Below are positions 19,700 through 32,100 of a DNA stretch of 64,000 nt, piece after piece (the stretch's first letter is position 1; each line of letters begins with the position of its first letter). The translations under genes were made by a program, and so were the position numbers. Under the pieces are notes generated by a model, which made no database searches, was not told the DNA's origin, and saw only the letters and a program-made list of their open reading frames with translations. This DNA is from Schizochytrium sp. TIO01 (taxonomy: Eukaryota > Sar > Bigyra > Thraustochytrida > Thraustochytriidae). Location of the stretch: the NCBI GenBank assembly GCA_004764695.1, contig SMSO01000025.1, forward strand, positions 2,687,102-2,751,101, read 5' to 3'.

Positions 19700-21349
19700 G
19701 GTGCTCTTTAATCAAATTTGCGCCGCACTGAAGCGGCAGCTGATGTCCTTCGGCCCAGAAAAAGAAAGAACTTAGAATCTTGCTCAGGGTATAATCTAAA
19801 ATGTATTGGGCAAAAAGGTTTTTGCAAATCTACCGCTGATGCTTGTTGAGAAAGCGGAAGCACGTTGCTTGCTCAAGAAAAGGCTGCAGAACACAACAAG
19901 CACAAACTAAATATGATTCGAATTATTTGTGATGGTCTTCCTCCACATGATCAGCTCAAAACCTTGCTGAATGACCTCGCGCGCCCTAGCTCGTCAACGG
20001 CGAGCTACAGGGCCGCAGGCTTTGTTACCAGACCCTGCGACCGCTATTTGTACAAAAATGAGTTAATCGTTCAATACTTCCTCTTCCTCTTCTTCTTCTT
20101 CTTTCTTGATCAGGCAAGCAAAGAGCCACAATTAAAAAATACAAAGGATGAGCTTAGAGATAAATTATTATGCTAACCCAACATGCACTTTGCTCATTAC
20201 TAATCCTACATGAATGCGCTTTATTGAGTAAAAATTGAGAACATCAATGTGGCCTCGTGTCTCCCTTGTACGTTCCTTGCACACCGTTACCAACATCTTC
20301 TGAATATAATGTTATTAAAACAATCAAAAATTTACTCTATGCATTTGCGTGCCCTCTATATTTAAACCTTTCGCATACAAGAGCGGAACAGCATTTCATC
20401 TTGCCTTCGAACGCTTGGTTCGTAACGGATACTTTATCAGTCGCTCGCGCGCGAGAGGCCTTTCACCCCAATAGATAATGGCTAGTAGTGCGTATCATAT
20501 AAGACTTGTCCTATCAGTAATATCACAGAACAACTAATATTGTGTTGTTTGGTTTTATGAAATATGGTTTCGTCCATCAACAGCGTGCTGGCGTAAAAGA
20601 AATACACTCTTTTCACCGTGATCGTGAAAGCGAAGCGGCTCTTGTGATCGATGATAGCTAGAGAATCCATTGGTAAACTATAAACCACTATGCAAAGTAC
20701 CTGGAGTCAACTTTATGCTACCGGTGCTACCCACTAGCTTGTTTTCTCAAGTGGTGGCTTGCAATTAGGCTAATTATTTATTATTTGTTTGTCAGGCATA
20801 TGTATGTCTTTTTATGTTGTGGAACGTCTTGGGAACTAGTATTAGCTACCTAGCCACCTAAACATATCCTGCGGGAGTTAAAAAAATGTGATTCTCGAGT
20901 TAAGTTCAAGTTAGGATCATCAAACCAAAGCAAAACTGGCGACCTTTGTGTCGAGAGTGAGGGTTTCACAGCTTGAACTGGGTACTACATATGAGTATTT
21001 CTTACATCATCGCAAGATGGCACTACTACATATACTTATTCATTTTTCGAGGCTTATGAAAGCTCAGAGTGGTTGGTATGAGTAGAATTCCTCGTTTGCC
21101 ATCCTACGTACTACCTGTCATGTCAGATGATGATCGCACAGCCCTTTCACTGTAGTCAGTCAGCTGTAGAATACCTTCACTCGGGTTCTTGGCGTTTCAG
21201 ATGTTATATGAAGTTCTGCGAAGGAGTTTTTCTTGTCCGTCGTGAGTCCTATTGCACGGTCCTCCTTCCATTTCATTATCCTCTTCCTCATAAGTACAAA
21301 GCGTTTTTGATGATCGTCGCATTCATATTTCTAGGCCTACTAAAACTTA

Positions 21350-21397
21350 TTTATTTTGATGATTTATTTTGATGATTTATTTTGATGATTTATTTTG
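21350..21397 (+). repeat. 13-base tandem repeat
   Basis: More than three tandem units of GATGATTTATTTT in intergenic DNA. Confidence 0.85.
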
Positions 21398-21710
21398 TAG
21401 GAGGTACCTTATCATCTATAGTTCGATGTGTGAAGAATTGTTTCCGTAGACATCATCATCGTCATCATTGCGCACATGCTCGCAATCAGTTTGGCATCAC
21501 ACGACAAGTGGCGCGGTCTGCCTCGGCGCCTAGCTCTCTTCAAGTTGTCACAGCTCCAAATTCGTTCAAGGTTGGATGGAGCACTCGACTGCAGTAGTCC
21601 AAGATGTCGAATACACATCCAACTTACATGCACAAGTGCTTGCCAATGATAAGGCACTCAACTGAGTGGAAGCATCCTGCGTGCTTACATGAAAGGGAGG
21701 TGTGTCTTAT

Positions 21711-21711
21711 G

Positions 21712-21803
<92 letters not shown>
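21711..21803 (+). repeat. (TGAT)n microsatellite
   Basis: About 22 perfect tandem TGAT units over about 90 bases. The minus-strand open frame across it encodes a repetitive SINQ peptide and is an artefact. Confidence 0.97.
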
Positions 21804-22737
21804 GCAGGTAAGTTTATGTTGGCCAGTCATCGATCAAAATGGCGGCTTCCTCACAACAACTAAACTTGGAACGAGGTCAATTCGAGTACACAATAAGAAA
21901 CTTTATGTATGTATACATCCAATATAGGCCTATATATGTATTACCCTTTTTTTTTTTTTACTTTTTTTTTTAAATAAAAAATGATCAAGTTAAGTTAAGT
22001 TGCAAAATAAAATAATATTAAATAAAATAAAGCAGCAAATAATATATTGAATATTAAGAAGGCAAAGCAAAACTTTGCCTTTGTAACTTGTAAATGGGGC
22101 AGCAAATGACGCTATTGTCGCCAATGAAGGATTGGTTCTCTATCGGCAAACTTTGATGGGTGCTATGCTAGATACAATATTGGTGAACTTGAAGGTCGGC
22201 TTGCCTGTCAAAAAGAAGAGCTTTTCTTGTCGTGGCTCATCTTAGTTAACAATCATGGGGATATATCGTCGTCTGGATCCCAGGAACTAGGCATTTGAGA
22301 TCTGACTCGTGCCGTGATTGCTGACTTTCGTTCTCTTGAGAGAGCTTGCTCATGACCAGGCCGTGCGTGCTCTGTAGCAATTTGTGCGCGGGAATTCGAG
22401 TTTGTACTCAAGCTCAAGTGCAGACGAAATATAAAGCTAATCATCTCTTCGCTTTTGTTGCTGGCTTGCCTGCCTTCTTGTCCTTGTCAATGAAACTACG
22501 CAAGCGACTTTAATTAGTTAATCAAAATCACAAATTGCAAGACCTACTCCACGATTCAGGACTCATGGTTCGCATTTATTGATTTGTGCGAATCGTTAAG
22601 TTCAACTTGAGCGCAATTGGAGACCCGAAGTTATTCATCCATGGGTTCGAGTTAGTTATTTTCGAGATACTCACGATGAAGGCTCTTGCATAATCATTAT
22701 TTCACAGACAGAATTATGATTGATTATTAAATTAAAT

Positions 22738-22741
<4 letters not shown>

Positions 22742-22787
<46 letters not shown>
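22742..22787 (+). repeat. 46-base poly(A) tract
   Basis: An uninterrupted run of 46 adenines following an ATTAAATT-rich stretch. It could be the tail of a retroposed copy, an expanded homopolymer, or of inaccurate length because of sequencing. No reverse-transcriptase reading frame or target-site duplication is evident nearby. Confidence 0.9.
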
Positions 22788-22791
<4 letters not shown>

Positions 22792-24639
22792 CTTGAGTTT
22801 GCCATAGGTACTCTGCTTCTTGAGCCATCTCTTGCTCAGAATGAATGATGCATACAACGTTGCAGCTGGCCGAACAGCAGGCAAAGGACCCGGGCAAAAC
22901 ATGATGGGTCGGGCCAGGTGGTTTGGGACTACTTCAGGCTTCGGGTTTGCCATCTATCCATCCCTCTTTGATTCATTCCTTGATTCCACTTTGCCACCGT
23001 GACGGCCTTCCCCAGAGGCGATGAACATTTCTTTCCTGCTGCTGCTAAAAGTAGGTAACTAACTCATTAACTCATTGCCATTTTCAATCAACCCAACTTC
23101 AGTGCGTCCGCCTTCAAGGCCTCCACCACTGCGAACACAGTCAGTCTCCAATCTCTCTCTTATCCTGGACATCCACGTTCTTCAGAATGAATGCACTGCG
23201 CTGCTGTGGTCCGTGCTCAGGTTGGATGTTGGCGTTAGTGCTTTTATAGGCGAGGTCAGGAGGTCTTTCTTAACAAGTTATGGACTTGAACAAATTATCA
23301 TGAACTTTATAGCTCAGCAAGAAGCTATGGACCTGTGTTGGTCGAATTAGAGGCCAAAGGAAACCTCAAAGGAGACCGAGGCTTCATTCCTCGCTAGCTT
23401 TAACTTCGTCCACCCAGTATCAGATCAGCTGTTCGCTACATTATTATTAATTGTATTCCTTTGTAAAATGTAAAATGCAGAATGTAAATTATGATGATCC
23501 CTGGAAGAAACACGCGCGCAAAGAATCCAAAAGGTTTCGAAGCTTCCTCTCGTCATCTTATAGGATCATCATCTCAAGCAAGCTCGAGTAAGAGCTTAGG
23601 TACCTGGGCATAAACCAGCTTCACTCCCATTTAGGAATTCACCGATTGTGAAGCACAACTCGATTCACCACTATCATAAGGTGCGATGCGTAAGATCGAT
23701 CAACGTGGCACAGCCAAATGACATTCAATAATTCGATCAAATGGCAGCCCTAATCCCTCGAGTGAGCTCTCGAGCGATCCTGAAACAAGGAGCTCCAGCC
23801 ACTTAAACCTGAACCAAACGAAACCAGACAAACAAGAAAACAACCAAGAAAACAAACATACAAACAAGCTTTGCATTTTGCAACGAGTGAAGGCGTGAAC
23901 ATGCAATCAAGCTGTACCTAGCTAGGCACCGCTGATGGGTTCAATTCGCTTGCGAACTGGCTGAAAAGAAGACAACTCAGAGTTCGTTTCGAGGCCTTTG
24001 ATTCTCCTTTCTTAATAGAAATTGAAGTAAAGAAGAAATAGTTCTGCTATTGGGTTACTTTTATTTTACTCTTTGCAAGCTTCTCTTTAGGTGGAGGATG
24101 ATGATGTCAAAGAGAGAAAGTGTCAGAAAACTGACTAAATAAACCAACCCACGCGCTTTCAAAGTTCTTTTGCACAGCATAACAACTAATCGAGTGTTCA
24201 CACTCTTATGCTTCTTCTGTATCTCTCTCTCACACAAAGTAGTTTCTTTTTCCTGCACGACGCAATGTGTATTTAGTTTGTACCTACTACTACAAGTTGT
24301 CGCTTGCTTTGCGCTGGGATAGATGAGATTGATTATCATCGCATGAGTAGGTTTATACCAAGGTAGGCAGGGACCCGTTTTACGATGTGATAATAAACCT
24401 GAGGAGTGCGCGAAGCTGCGCATTTCGCATTGTTGTTCAAGCAAACAAAGAAGGCGTCTGGAAAGTGAAAACTAAAAGGTTTTCTTTTCTATTGTTGAAA
24501 AAAAAATTGCAAAAAAAAATATTTATGATGATCGTGGAAAATAGAAATAAAAAAATGGGAATGAAAAAAAAAAGATGGGAAGAAGAAGAAAGAGGAAACA
24601 ACCAATGACAATCAATAATCATCGAGCGATCGATTGACG

Positions 24640-24832
24640 GCGCTCAAGGACGCACGGGCGATCGATCCTGCGGCGCGCGGCAGCGGGCGAACGAGCGCTT
24701 GCGTCTGTTCGCTCTGCGCAAAGGTTCCCTGCTTGCGTGTTGTGTGCGCTTCTTTCGTGTGCGTGGTTTAGGCTATATCGAACTAGCTAGGACTCCTCCC
24801 GGCGCGATATTCATCGCGATCTCCTTCTACCC
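24640..24832 (+). promoter_or_regulatory. probable promoter/5' UTR with CGATCGAT motifs
   Basis: The GC content rises sharply here compared with the AT-rich DNA upstream, and GCGATCGAT-type motifs occur twice within about 40 bases (near 24625-24670), immediately before the ATG at 24833. Position and composition suggest the promoter and leader of the Q/N-rich gene. No TATA box is obvious. Confidence 0.35.
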
Positions 24833-25918
24833 ATGACAGGTCTCGAAGCCGCTGCGGCGTCGAAATCGACATGGTTCACACGGCTTCAGGCGTCTCAGAA
24901 CGCACAGAAGGAGCCCAAGAGCCTGGACTGCGATGTGCGGTCGCGGCTCCTGCGCGGAGCCAATGTGAAGTCTCTATGGCGTGAGCTGCGGCAGGCGCTG
25001 GGTGAGGACGAACTCGAGCGTGTAGCCAGGCAGGGCTGGGATCTGCAAAGACAAGCCGTCAACCTTCCAGCATCCTCTGAGGGCGAGGATGCTGTCACCA
25101 CAGCGACTACAGGCTCCTCAGAGTCTGGAGAAGGTCGAAGTTCTTATCAGAACCAGGATCAACACGGAATTAATCACTATCAACACCAGTATCACATCGA
25201 CAACCAGGAGCAAAACTCCAAGCAAAACTACGATCAGCGACAACAACATCACGGTCAACAAAACAACTTTGGCCAGAGCTATAGCCAAAACCAGCTACAG
25301 CACCAACCAAACTACAGCTATGGGTCGACTCAGTTTGATGGGCAACAGGTGCAGTCACAACAAACTAAGGTTGAGAATGATGTGAACACCTTTGGTGCCG
25401 GAAACACGTCCCAAAGTATCTCGTTCACATTCAACCCTTCAAACTTCGACCTGGAAATGGAAGATTCTGAAGACGATGACGCGTATGGGGCTAACCAACG
25501 TGATGACGGCAGTTTTGTGTTTAGAAACAGCTACGAATATAACAATCTAGCCAACGACGCGAATGACCACTCTGCACACAATGGATACGCAAACTCACCA
25601 TACAGCCAAAATACCTGGAGTTCGCCACAACCTCCAGCCAATATGTACATGAATCCGGACCAAGCTCCCAACGAGCAATACAACCACTACACGGCAAACC
25701 CTACGAGCAGCGCCAACCCTGACAACTTTCCCGCCGTCGTTGCTGCCCGCGTTAAACGGGGCATCAGCAACGTACATGATATGGCAGCGCCAGACTATTA
25801 TAGCCATGGAGGATCTGCCTCTTCTTCGAGCACAACTAGTTGGGGTGCTACTGCAAGCAACACTCCATCTAACAACACTTACACCTCCCCCCAATATAAG
25901 CGCCGTTTCTTGTCATAA
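24833..25918 (+). CDS. Q/N-rich prion-like protein, unknown function
   Basis: A 361-residue protein. Residues ~10-70 form a folded-looking helical N-terminal domain (STWFTRLQASQNAQKEPKSL and VKSLWRELRQALGEDELERV). From about residue 100 to 320 the sequence is dominated by Gln, Asn, Tyr, Ser and His, with a Phe-containing insert (ISFTFNPSNFDLEMEDSEDD) and few hydrophobics, as in prion-like disordered regions that drive condensate formation. The C-terminus is basic (YKRRFLS). The start is the first ATG after a GC-rich leader. No family is recognised. Composition suggests an RNA-binding-associated or transcriptional low-complexity protein, but no RNA-binding domain is seen. Confidence 0.82.
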   Translation: MTGLEAAAASKSTWFTRLQASQNAQKEPKSLDCDVRSRLLRGANVKSLWRELRQALGEDELERVARQGWDLQRQAVNLPASSEGEDAVTTATTGSSESGEGRSSYQNQDQHGINHYQHQYHIDNQEQNSKQNYDQRQQHHGQQNNFGQSYSQNQLQHQPNYSYGSTQFDGQQVQSQQTKVENDVNTFGAGNTSQSISFTFNPSNFDLEMEDSEDDDAYGANQRDDGSFVFRNSYEYNNLANDANDHSAHNGYANSPYSQNTWSSPQPPANMYMNPDQAPNEQYNHYTANPTSSANPDNFPAVVAARVKRGISNVHDMAAPDYYSHGGSASSSSTTSWGATASNTPSNNTYTSPQYKRRFLS

Positions 25919-26444
25919 ACAGCGCACGCCTCTATTCACCTCACATTTCTTTCCCTTCATGTTGCCTCACCTGTCAGTGCAGTCTTGGCTGCTCATAAAA
26001 GTTCTACAATAGAGGCACTCTTTGGTACATTTTCCATATTTTTTTGGTTCACATTATCAAAATTTAATAGAAGTCTCTTCTTAAAAAATAATGCACGAAA
26101 ATGAAATGCAACAAACGCAGTCACGCGCACACAAACACAAATATATCGCAAATCACCTATAAATATATAACGCATGAACCTTTATTACTATTGTTAGTTT
26201 GTACGAAAGCAATCCTAATTTTATTAGGTGATTTGTCTCTTGTTTTGAAGCTTTAGATGCTTCATTACACTACCTACACTTAGCCTAGTTATACTTGTTT
26301 CCGTTTTTGTTTTTTCAAGGGGGGGGTTATCTGCAACCCTATCCAACGAAGAGTCTGTAATTCAATCAAACAGGTTAAGAGAAATCAAGATTAAAGTCAA
26401 TTTTATACTTACAAATTTTAATATATCGCATCTTCAATATTCTG
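25919..26444. other. 3'-3' intergenic spacer
   Basis: An AT-rich spacer between convergent genes, with a G-run (about seven G) near 26320. It presumably contains both polyadenylation regions; no gene is seen. Confidence 0.6.
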
Positions 26445-28613
26445 TCATATATTCGTTCGCTGTTTAGTTGGCCAGCCAATTTGGATGCTTTGGTGCAACA
26501 TCCCATTCGTTTTCACCTGGGCCTGAAGACGCCCCATTAACTCTTTTACTTGATACCTGATTTGAAGAATTTTATTAGTTTTGTAAGGATAACATGGATC
26601 TCCAAACAGCTCAGTTAGACTTTCGGATGCCTCAATACACAAAATTCGACCAGCACGTTGCCTAATGCGCTCTTCCAGGATTGGCTGTACATTGAACTGT
26701 TTCTTTGGATCTGTGGGATGACCATATATCGCGGCAAGAATCAAGATCGACGGTGTCACTGGTCGCGCATCTACATGTACATCTTCTCGAATGGAGTACT
26801 CAGAGTTTGTGAATACGTGCACCTCTCGCAAAACATTGTTTGCGCGTAGCTCTAGGTGAAGCATCAAATCCTGCTTACGGAATTTCTCACGCCACATGTG
26901 TTCATCCTTGATCTGGGAAAGTGCATGAAAAATATCACTACCCGCGTGAAGGGTTAGAGTGTCACCTCCTTGCGAAGCAATAAGGCCGCGCACCTGGTCT
27001 GCTACATCAATGGACAAAGTTTCTGTAATAGTGTTCATTGATGCTTGGCGATGAGATCCCCTGGTTCTTCTTTTGTGTTTGCTAAACGCAGCATAGTTGA
27101 TAAGCTGGGCACGCCGATCAACGAATCCTCCATTTGACCGACCAAGACTTGATTTGGTTGTAAGTGTTGCGGAGTTGACAATAATATGAGGCCCAACCAC
27201 AGGAGCGGCAACGTAGACACGGTTTACAAGCTTATCATGTGCTTCAGGTGCAAGGATCTCACCCTCGCGAGCGTCAACCTTGTACGTGACCTTGAACACT
27301 TTTTCAATCGCTTTAGTTGGGTCGCCAAATATGTCATTCAACTGATCTTCGTTTGTCAAGCGCAAGTACTGGCCTCGGCCACGCATGTCCACCAAGCCTT
27401 GCACCTTTTCTGTTACATTAAAGGCACACGAGAAATCATGTAGATGGCCGTACAGAGCCTTTATCACAGTCAAACGAGAACCAACATCTAGAGAACGCCC
27501 CGCCACTGTGGTTCGCTGCTTTGATGCAACTGGTGGAACTTCTACTAAAATCGGCTCGGTCAGAGAGTAGCCTTCATCATCCAGGAGTCGAGCGGATACC
27601 TCACCAACAACACCCTGCAAACAATATCGAATACGCAAAAACTTTGTTTCCCCAGGACACGGGTCCTGAGGTCTGCCAAATTCTGGTTCGAGTAACTCCA
27701 AAATATTTACATCTGATGGTATGTAAAATCGCTGGCCGCCATATTTACTGAGAATTTGATTGATGGAATTGATAACATCTCGGGCTTTTCCTGGCTCGCT
27801 ACGGTGACCAATCATCGCAACTAAAATTGATAAGGGCGCTTGAGAGAGCGACATAATTGCTTGGAATGAATTCTTTAACCACCTTTTACGCCCCGGTCCC
27901 TGCTTTGCGATATCCAGCCCAAACGTAGGTTCAATGATATTTGTGATAATTTCTGTACTTAAAGGGTCCTTTTTCAATGTGCCTTTTTGTTCTCTGCGAA
28001 GCCAAACTTGTCGGGCGCGTTCAAGAATGATGGTATCTGCAGTCCCGATAGAAGACTCTTTCTCAAGCTTTTTCGCAGCTTCGACTTTCTCGTCATGAGT
28101 TAATTCGCGTTGCTCTTCGATCTCATCCTCATTATCCTCAGGATCCCGAAGCTGAATCTCGTGGATCTCACAATATGGCTCATCGTATTTGCCGTATGTG
28201 AGTTTTCCAAATCTCGCAACAATCCGATTGTGACCTTTGCAAAGGTCTGTGTGGCCGACACGGCGTCTTTCACATCGTCTTGCCTCCCCGTTAATGTTGA
28301 TACGAGCCGCACAAAGCGAATATGGGAGTTTATCTGGCATTGAGGGATGCGGAGTCGGTATAGAGAGAGCTGAAGGCTCTGGAATTTGGTAATCGCACAA
28401 TGGGCATTGTAAATACATATATCGTGAGGACATCGAAGGGAAGGTGATGAGTTTGCCACAATTCCTGCATCTTTCTAATGTTTTCAACTGGCTGACCTGC
28501 TTGCGCAAAACGCCTTCTGCTGCGGCACGTCTTCTCTGATGCCTTTTATTTTGCTCTACATCCCCATTGATATGTACACTTGGTCTGCGTAACGCGAGAT
28601 TACCATTGTCCAT
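26445..28613 (-). CDS. zinc-cluster protein with four DUF3395-like repeats
   Basis: A 722-residue protein. Near residues 48-75 a CxxC pair (CRNCGK) and CPLCDYQ form a zinc ribbon. Residues ~100-150 hold a second cluster (CAARIN, RCERRRVGHTDLCKGH, YCEIHE) resembling the C-x-RC-R-C-x-H motifs of small zinc modules. Four copies of one beta-rich module follow, at about 249-325, 378-440, 474-592 (with an insert) and 620-682. They share an IxxAxYGH start, a hydrophobic-V-centred middle, an FGDP or RPQDPCPG turn and a final K-x-L-x-I-x-Y strand. This pattern resembles the C-terminal DUF3395 region of DnaJC11, but no J domain is present. Function is unknown. The promoter must lie in 28614-29147. Confidence 0.85.
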   Translation of the reverse strand: MDNGNLALRRPSVHINGDVEQNKRHQRRRAAAEGVLRKQVSQLKTLERCRNCGKLITFPSMSSRYMYLQCPLCDYQIPEPSALSIPTPHPSMPDKLPYSLCAARININGEARRCERRRVGHTDLCKGHNRIVARFGKLTYGKYDEPYCEIHEIQLRDPEDNEDEIEEQRELTHDEKVEAAKKLEKESSIGTADTIILERARQVWLRREQKGTLKKDPLSTEIITNIIEPTFGLDIAKQGPGRKRWLKNSFQAIMSLSQAPLSILVAMIGHRSEPGKARDVINSINQILSKYGGQRFYIPSDVNILELLEPEFGRPQDPCPGETKFLRIRYCLQGVVGEVSARLLDDEGYSLTEPILVEVPPVASKQRTTVAGRSLDVGSRLTVIKALYGHLHDFSCAFNVTEKVQGLVDMRGRGQYLRLTNEDQLNDIFGDPTKAIEKVFKVTYKVDAREGEILAPEAHDKLVNRVYVAAPVVGPHIIVNSATLTTKSSLGRSNGGFVDRRAQLINYAAFSKHKRRTRGSHRQASMNTITETLSIDVADQVRGLIASQGGDTLTLHAGSDIFHALSQIKDEHMWREKFRKQDLMLHLELRANNVLREVHVFTNSEYSIREDVHVDARPVTPSILILAAIYGHPTDPKKQFNVQPILEERIRQRAGRILCIEASESLTELFGDPCYPYKTNKILQIRYQVKELMGRLQAQVKTNGMLHQSIQIGWPTKQRTNI

Positions 28614-29147
28614 TTCACTTTCGTGTAAAGGCCTTTGCTGCCCGCGTTGACACGCCAGGGGTCGGATTTATATAGCTACACAGATATTACAGCCCGCTGG
28701 ATTTCTGTACTGAGCACGTCAGTCGAAATTAGAAGTAAAGGTTGCTTTTATTTTATTTTATTCTTTCTTCAGGTAGAAGTCGCAACAGACCTCACATTAA
28801 TGTTAAACGGATACTTCATTTAAAAATAAAATTATATATATAGATGAAAAAAAAGTTCGAAACAAAAATGAAAATTAGTGGAAAAGGATAGTGGCAGCAT
28901 CTGTGATTCCATTTTGCACATCGACAATATAAGCTGAAACTAATTATAAGGGAAATGAAAGATGTAGAAAAATTAAAGGGAAAAGAAATGCAAGCAACAA
29001 TTCTAAGAAATGGTTGGATAATGTCAAAAGTTGTATGGTGCTCTGCAAACTATAAGAGTTATAAAATTATCTATCACGGATTGTTATGATGTAATATAAT
29101 TAATAACCAAACACAAGCTTCTTTTTCATAATAAATATCAAAATGCT
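28614..29147. other. promoter/terminator spacer
   Basis: An AT-rich interval between the 3' end of the FOP-like gene and the start of the downstream zinc-cluster gene, both on the minus strand. No open frame of note. Confidence 0.55.
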
Positions 29148-32100
29148 TTAGAAGATGTCGTCACATTGGTCCTGCAAAGCGGTTTCTGAGACACCAAACT
29201 CGATAGACTCGACGATTTGCTCATCAAGATCAATTTTAATGTGTGCCACAGGTGTATCCTCGCTTCTGTCTTCTGCATCCTTGGCGTCTTCTGTTGAAAT
29301 CTTGCTTCCACCATCGTTGGACAACTCGCAACTTCCGGATTCAAGCGAGGCAACACTCTCAACTTCAGAAGGTACACTAATCTCTTCATTGTGTAGTACT
29401 GAACCCTCAGCGCCTTCTTCATCCTCTTCTTCCTCGAAATCGTCCTCGAAATCTTCGCCGTATTCATCATCAGACTCGTCACCCTCTCCCTTATCTTCAT
29501 CGCTATCTTCATCCAACATACTATTTTTGCTGAAGTTCGAGTGATCGTTTCTCGTTTCCAAGCTTTTCCTGTCCTCAGCTTCATTTACACCGACTTTGTT
29601 CGAGTAATCACTTAGTGAAACATCGTCTTTGTTTCCGATAACATTAGCAATATTAACACCAAATTCCTCATCAGAGTCAAACGAAGCATCAAAAGATCCC
29701 ATTGAGCTGTACGGTTCCTCCTGTGTCGAACTAGCTTCTACCAATGAATTCCTATCGGCGATGGCTGCATGTGGGGCCTTGTCATATTCAACAACTTTGC
29801 CTTTGTCAGAGTGACTGGATTCGGATAGCGAGCCTGCATCTTCTTCATGCTCCTCTTCTTGCAAAGAACTATGTACGGAGCCACGGAAGCTTCCTTCATT
29901 GGTTTCAGAAGAGAGGAGGCCTACTCTTCCGGAGCTTGCCAACCTTTCATGTGCTTTACCATAACCCTTGTTTTGATCTCTGGTAACAGATTCATGTACA
30001 TCAGACTGGTTACCTTCCTCACTCTTCGAGGCATTAACTTTCTCTGCATATGGATGTGACCCACCAACCGTGTTGTCCATGTGAAAATGTTTGTGGACCC
30101 CAGAGCTTGGAGCAAAAGAAAAGTCCTCCTCATCTTCACTTTCATCGTTTGTATGCTCTGCTTCTTCAACATTGTGAGAATCGATGGAGCCTTCATGATT
30201 TGTCGAGTGTGAGTACTGATCCCTTGAGGACGTTCTCAAAGGTCCGACACCAGCTTGGTCTTCGTCACTAAATTGACTAAAGTTGCTTTGTCTCTCATGA
30301 TCTTCCTTTGGTGAGACGGAGAACTCTCCTCCATCAGAATCTTCATGAAGGGAGTGCTGTACAGAATCTATAGTCGGGGTGCCTTCGGTAGCTTTCGAAA
30401 TGATGTCTTGGGTAAGGAAGGAGTTATTTTGGTAATCATAACTTAGAGAAGGTTTTTGAGCAGCTTCTTCTCTGCCAGCAGCCTCCCTAGAATGAGGACT
30501 GACACTTTCTGTCTCAGACCGATTTTCATCCTCCATGCCGTCTCCATCTTTCGCGATGGCTTGTGCAGGAGATTTAGAGCCAAAATGAACACCAAAACCT
30601 TCTACTTCCATCTCTGACCCGAACGAAGAAGGACTTGAACTCATGGGAGAACCCTTGTGGGTTGACTTAGTTTGGAATGCAAAACGCTCAGCTTCTTCCT
30701 CTATATCGTCATTGTCATCATCCTGTTCTTCCTCATTCGCCAGCTCGTGATTATAACTTTCTTCATCATCTTCTTCATCCGAATGCCCTGCGTTGGAGAT
30801 CGATTTAGAGACCTCCGAAGAACGAGACTTGCCTGAGAGAGGCTCTTGTACTTGGGTATTGTTTCCAGTGGCTGGCGACTTGCTACCATGGCTGTGAAAC
30901 TCGCTGGCATCTTCTGAAGTGCGATTGTTCGCACTGAAGTCCCCGTCTTCATCATCACCTTCGCTGTCTGTGCTATCTTTTGCAATAAACTGTGGTAGAG
31001 GCTTTGAGCCAAACTGCACACCAAATCCTTCCATGTCTGACTCCAACGAATTTGGACTTGAGCTTGTGGGAGAGGCCTTAAGGATCGACCTCGATTGTGA
31101 AGAAATGCTTTCTACCTCTCCGTTTTCATTATTGACGTTATCGCTGTCTTCTGCCTTATCATGGTTATAGTCTTCTTCTTCGTCCTCTAAATGACTTGCT
31201 CTGGAGGCTGATTTAGAAAGCTTCGAAGAATGCGACTTGGCTGAGAGGGGTTCTTGCAACTGCATATTGTCTCCAATGGCTGGTGACTCGCTATGCCGGC
31301 TGTTCGATTCACAAAGATCTTTTGCAGTGTGATTTTCTACATCGAAGTCCCCGTCTTCACCCTCGCTATCGCTGTCGCTGTCATCTTTAGTATTAGCCTG
31401 TGCGAGAGGCTTTGAGCCAAGTTGTACACCAAATCCCTCCGTGTCAGACTCAAACGAATACGGACTGGGGCTCAATCTGGAAGACTCGTGGTTCGACGTA
31501 GCAACCTTCTCTACTTCTTCATCTTCTTCGTTACTCACATCCTCTGTCAGCTCACGGCCATAGTTTTCTTCTTCGTCCTCTGAGTGGCTTTCGTTAGAAA
31601 GCTTCGATGAATGAGACTTGCCTGAGAGAGGTTCTTGCAGCTGTATATTATCTGCTATGTCTGAGGACTCGCTCCGATGACTGACAGAGTCTTCAGCGTC
31701 TTCGTCCACGTGACTACTCTCAACCTCATTGTTACCGCCATCTTCTGTCATATCATAGTCATAGCTCTCTTCTTCATCCTCTGAATGGATCCCATTGGAG
31801 GTTGGTTTATAAATCTTCGATGAATGAGACTTGCCTGAGAGAGGTTCTTGGATTTCTAAATGGTCTTCAAATGACGGTGACTCGCTATGATGACTTGCGA
31901 ACTTTTCATTATCCTCATCTTCGCTGTCATCCTTCTCGTCATTACTATCTTCTTCGGTAGTAGCCTGTGTGAGAGGCTTTGAGCCAAGCTGGACACCGAA
32001 TCCTTCCATGTCCGACTCAAACGAATACGGACTTGAGCTCATAGGAGAAGCCTTGTGAATCGGTTGAGATTGTGAAGCAAGACTCTCTACCTCTTCTTCT

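Larger units (their letters stand above)
19700..24832. other. large gene-free interval
   Basis: 5.1 kb between the divergent giant gene (-) and the Q/N-rich gene (+). It holds a 13-base tandem repeat at 21350-21397, a long TGAT tract, T- and A-homopolymers, and AT-rich DNA with stops in every frame. A short open stretch 22094-22243 looks protein-like but has no start or recognisable family. No tRNA, rRNA or transposon is recognised. GC content rises after 24640, where CGATCGAT motifs recur, probably the promoter of the next gene. Confidence 0.55.

Noticed and set aside
21624-21830. Open frame with SINQ repeats
   Set aside because: It is purely a translation of the TGAT microsatellite.
21839-21905. 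ATGGCG start with good context followed by GTATGT
   Set aside because: It looks like a first exon, but no convincing downstream exon could be placed in the following kilobase.
22094-22243. Short protein-like open stretch (contains LVLYRQTLMGAMLD)
   Set aside because: No usable start, no splice-compatible partner found, and no family recognised; a second frame over the same DNA looks equally protein-like.
29155-29544. 129-codon Ser-rich open frame on the plus strand
   Set aside because: Antisense shadow of the acidic C-terminus of the FOP-like protein (GAA/GAT codons read as TTC/ATC/TCC).
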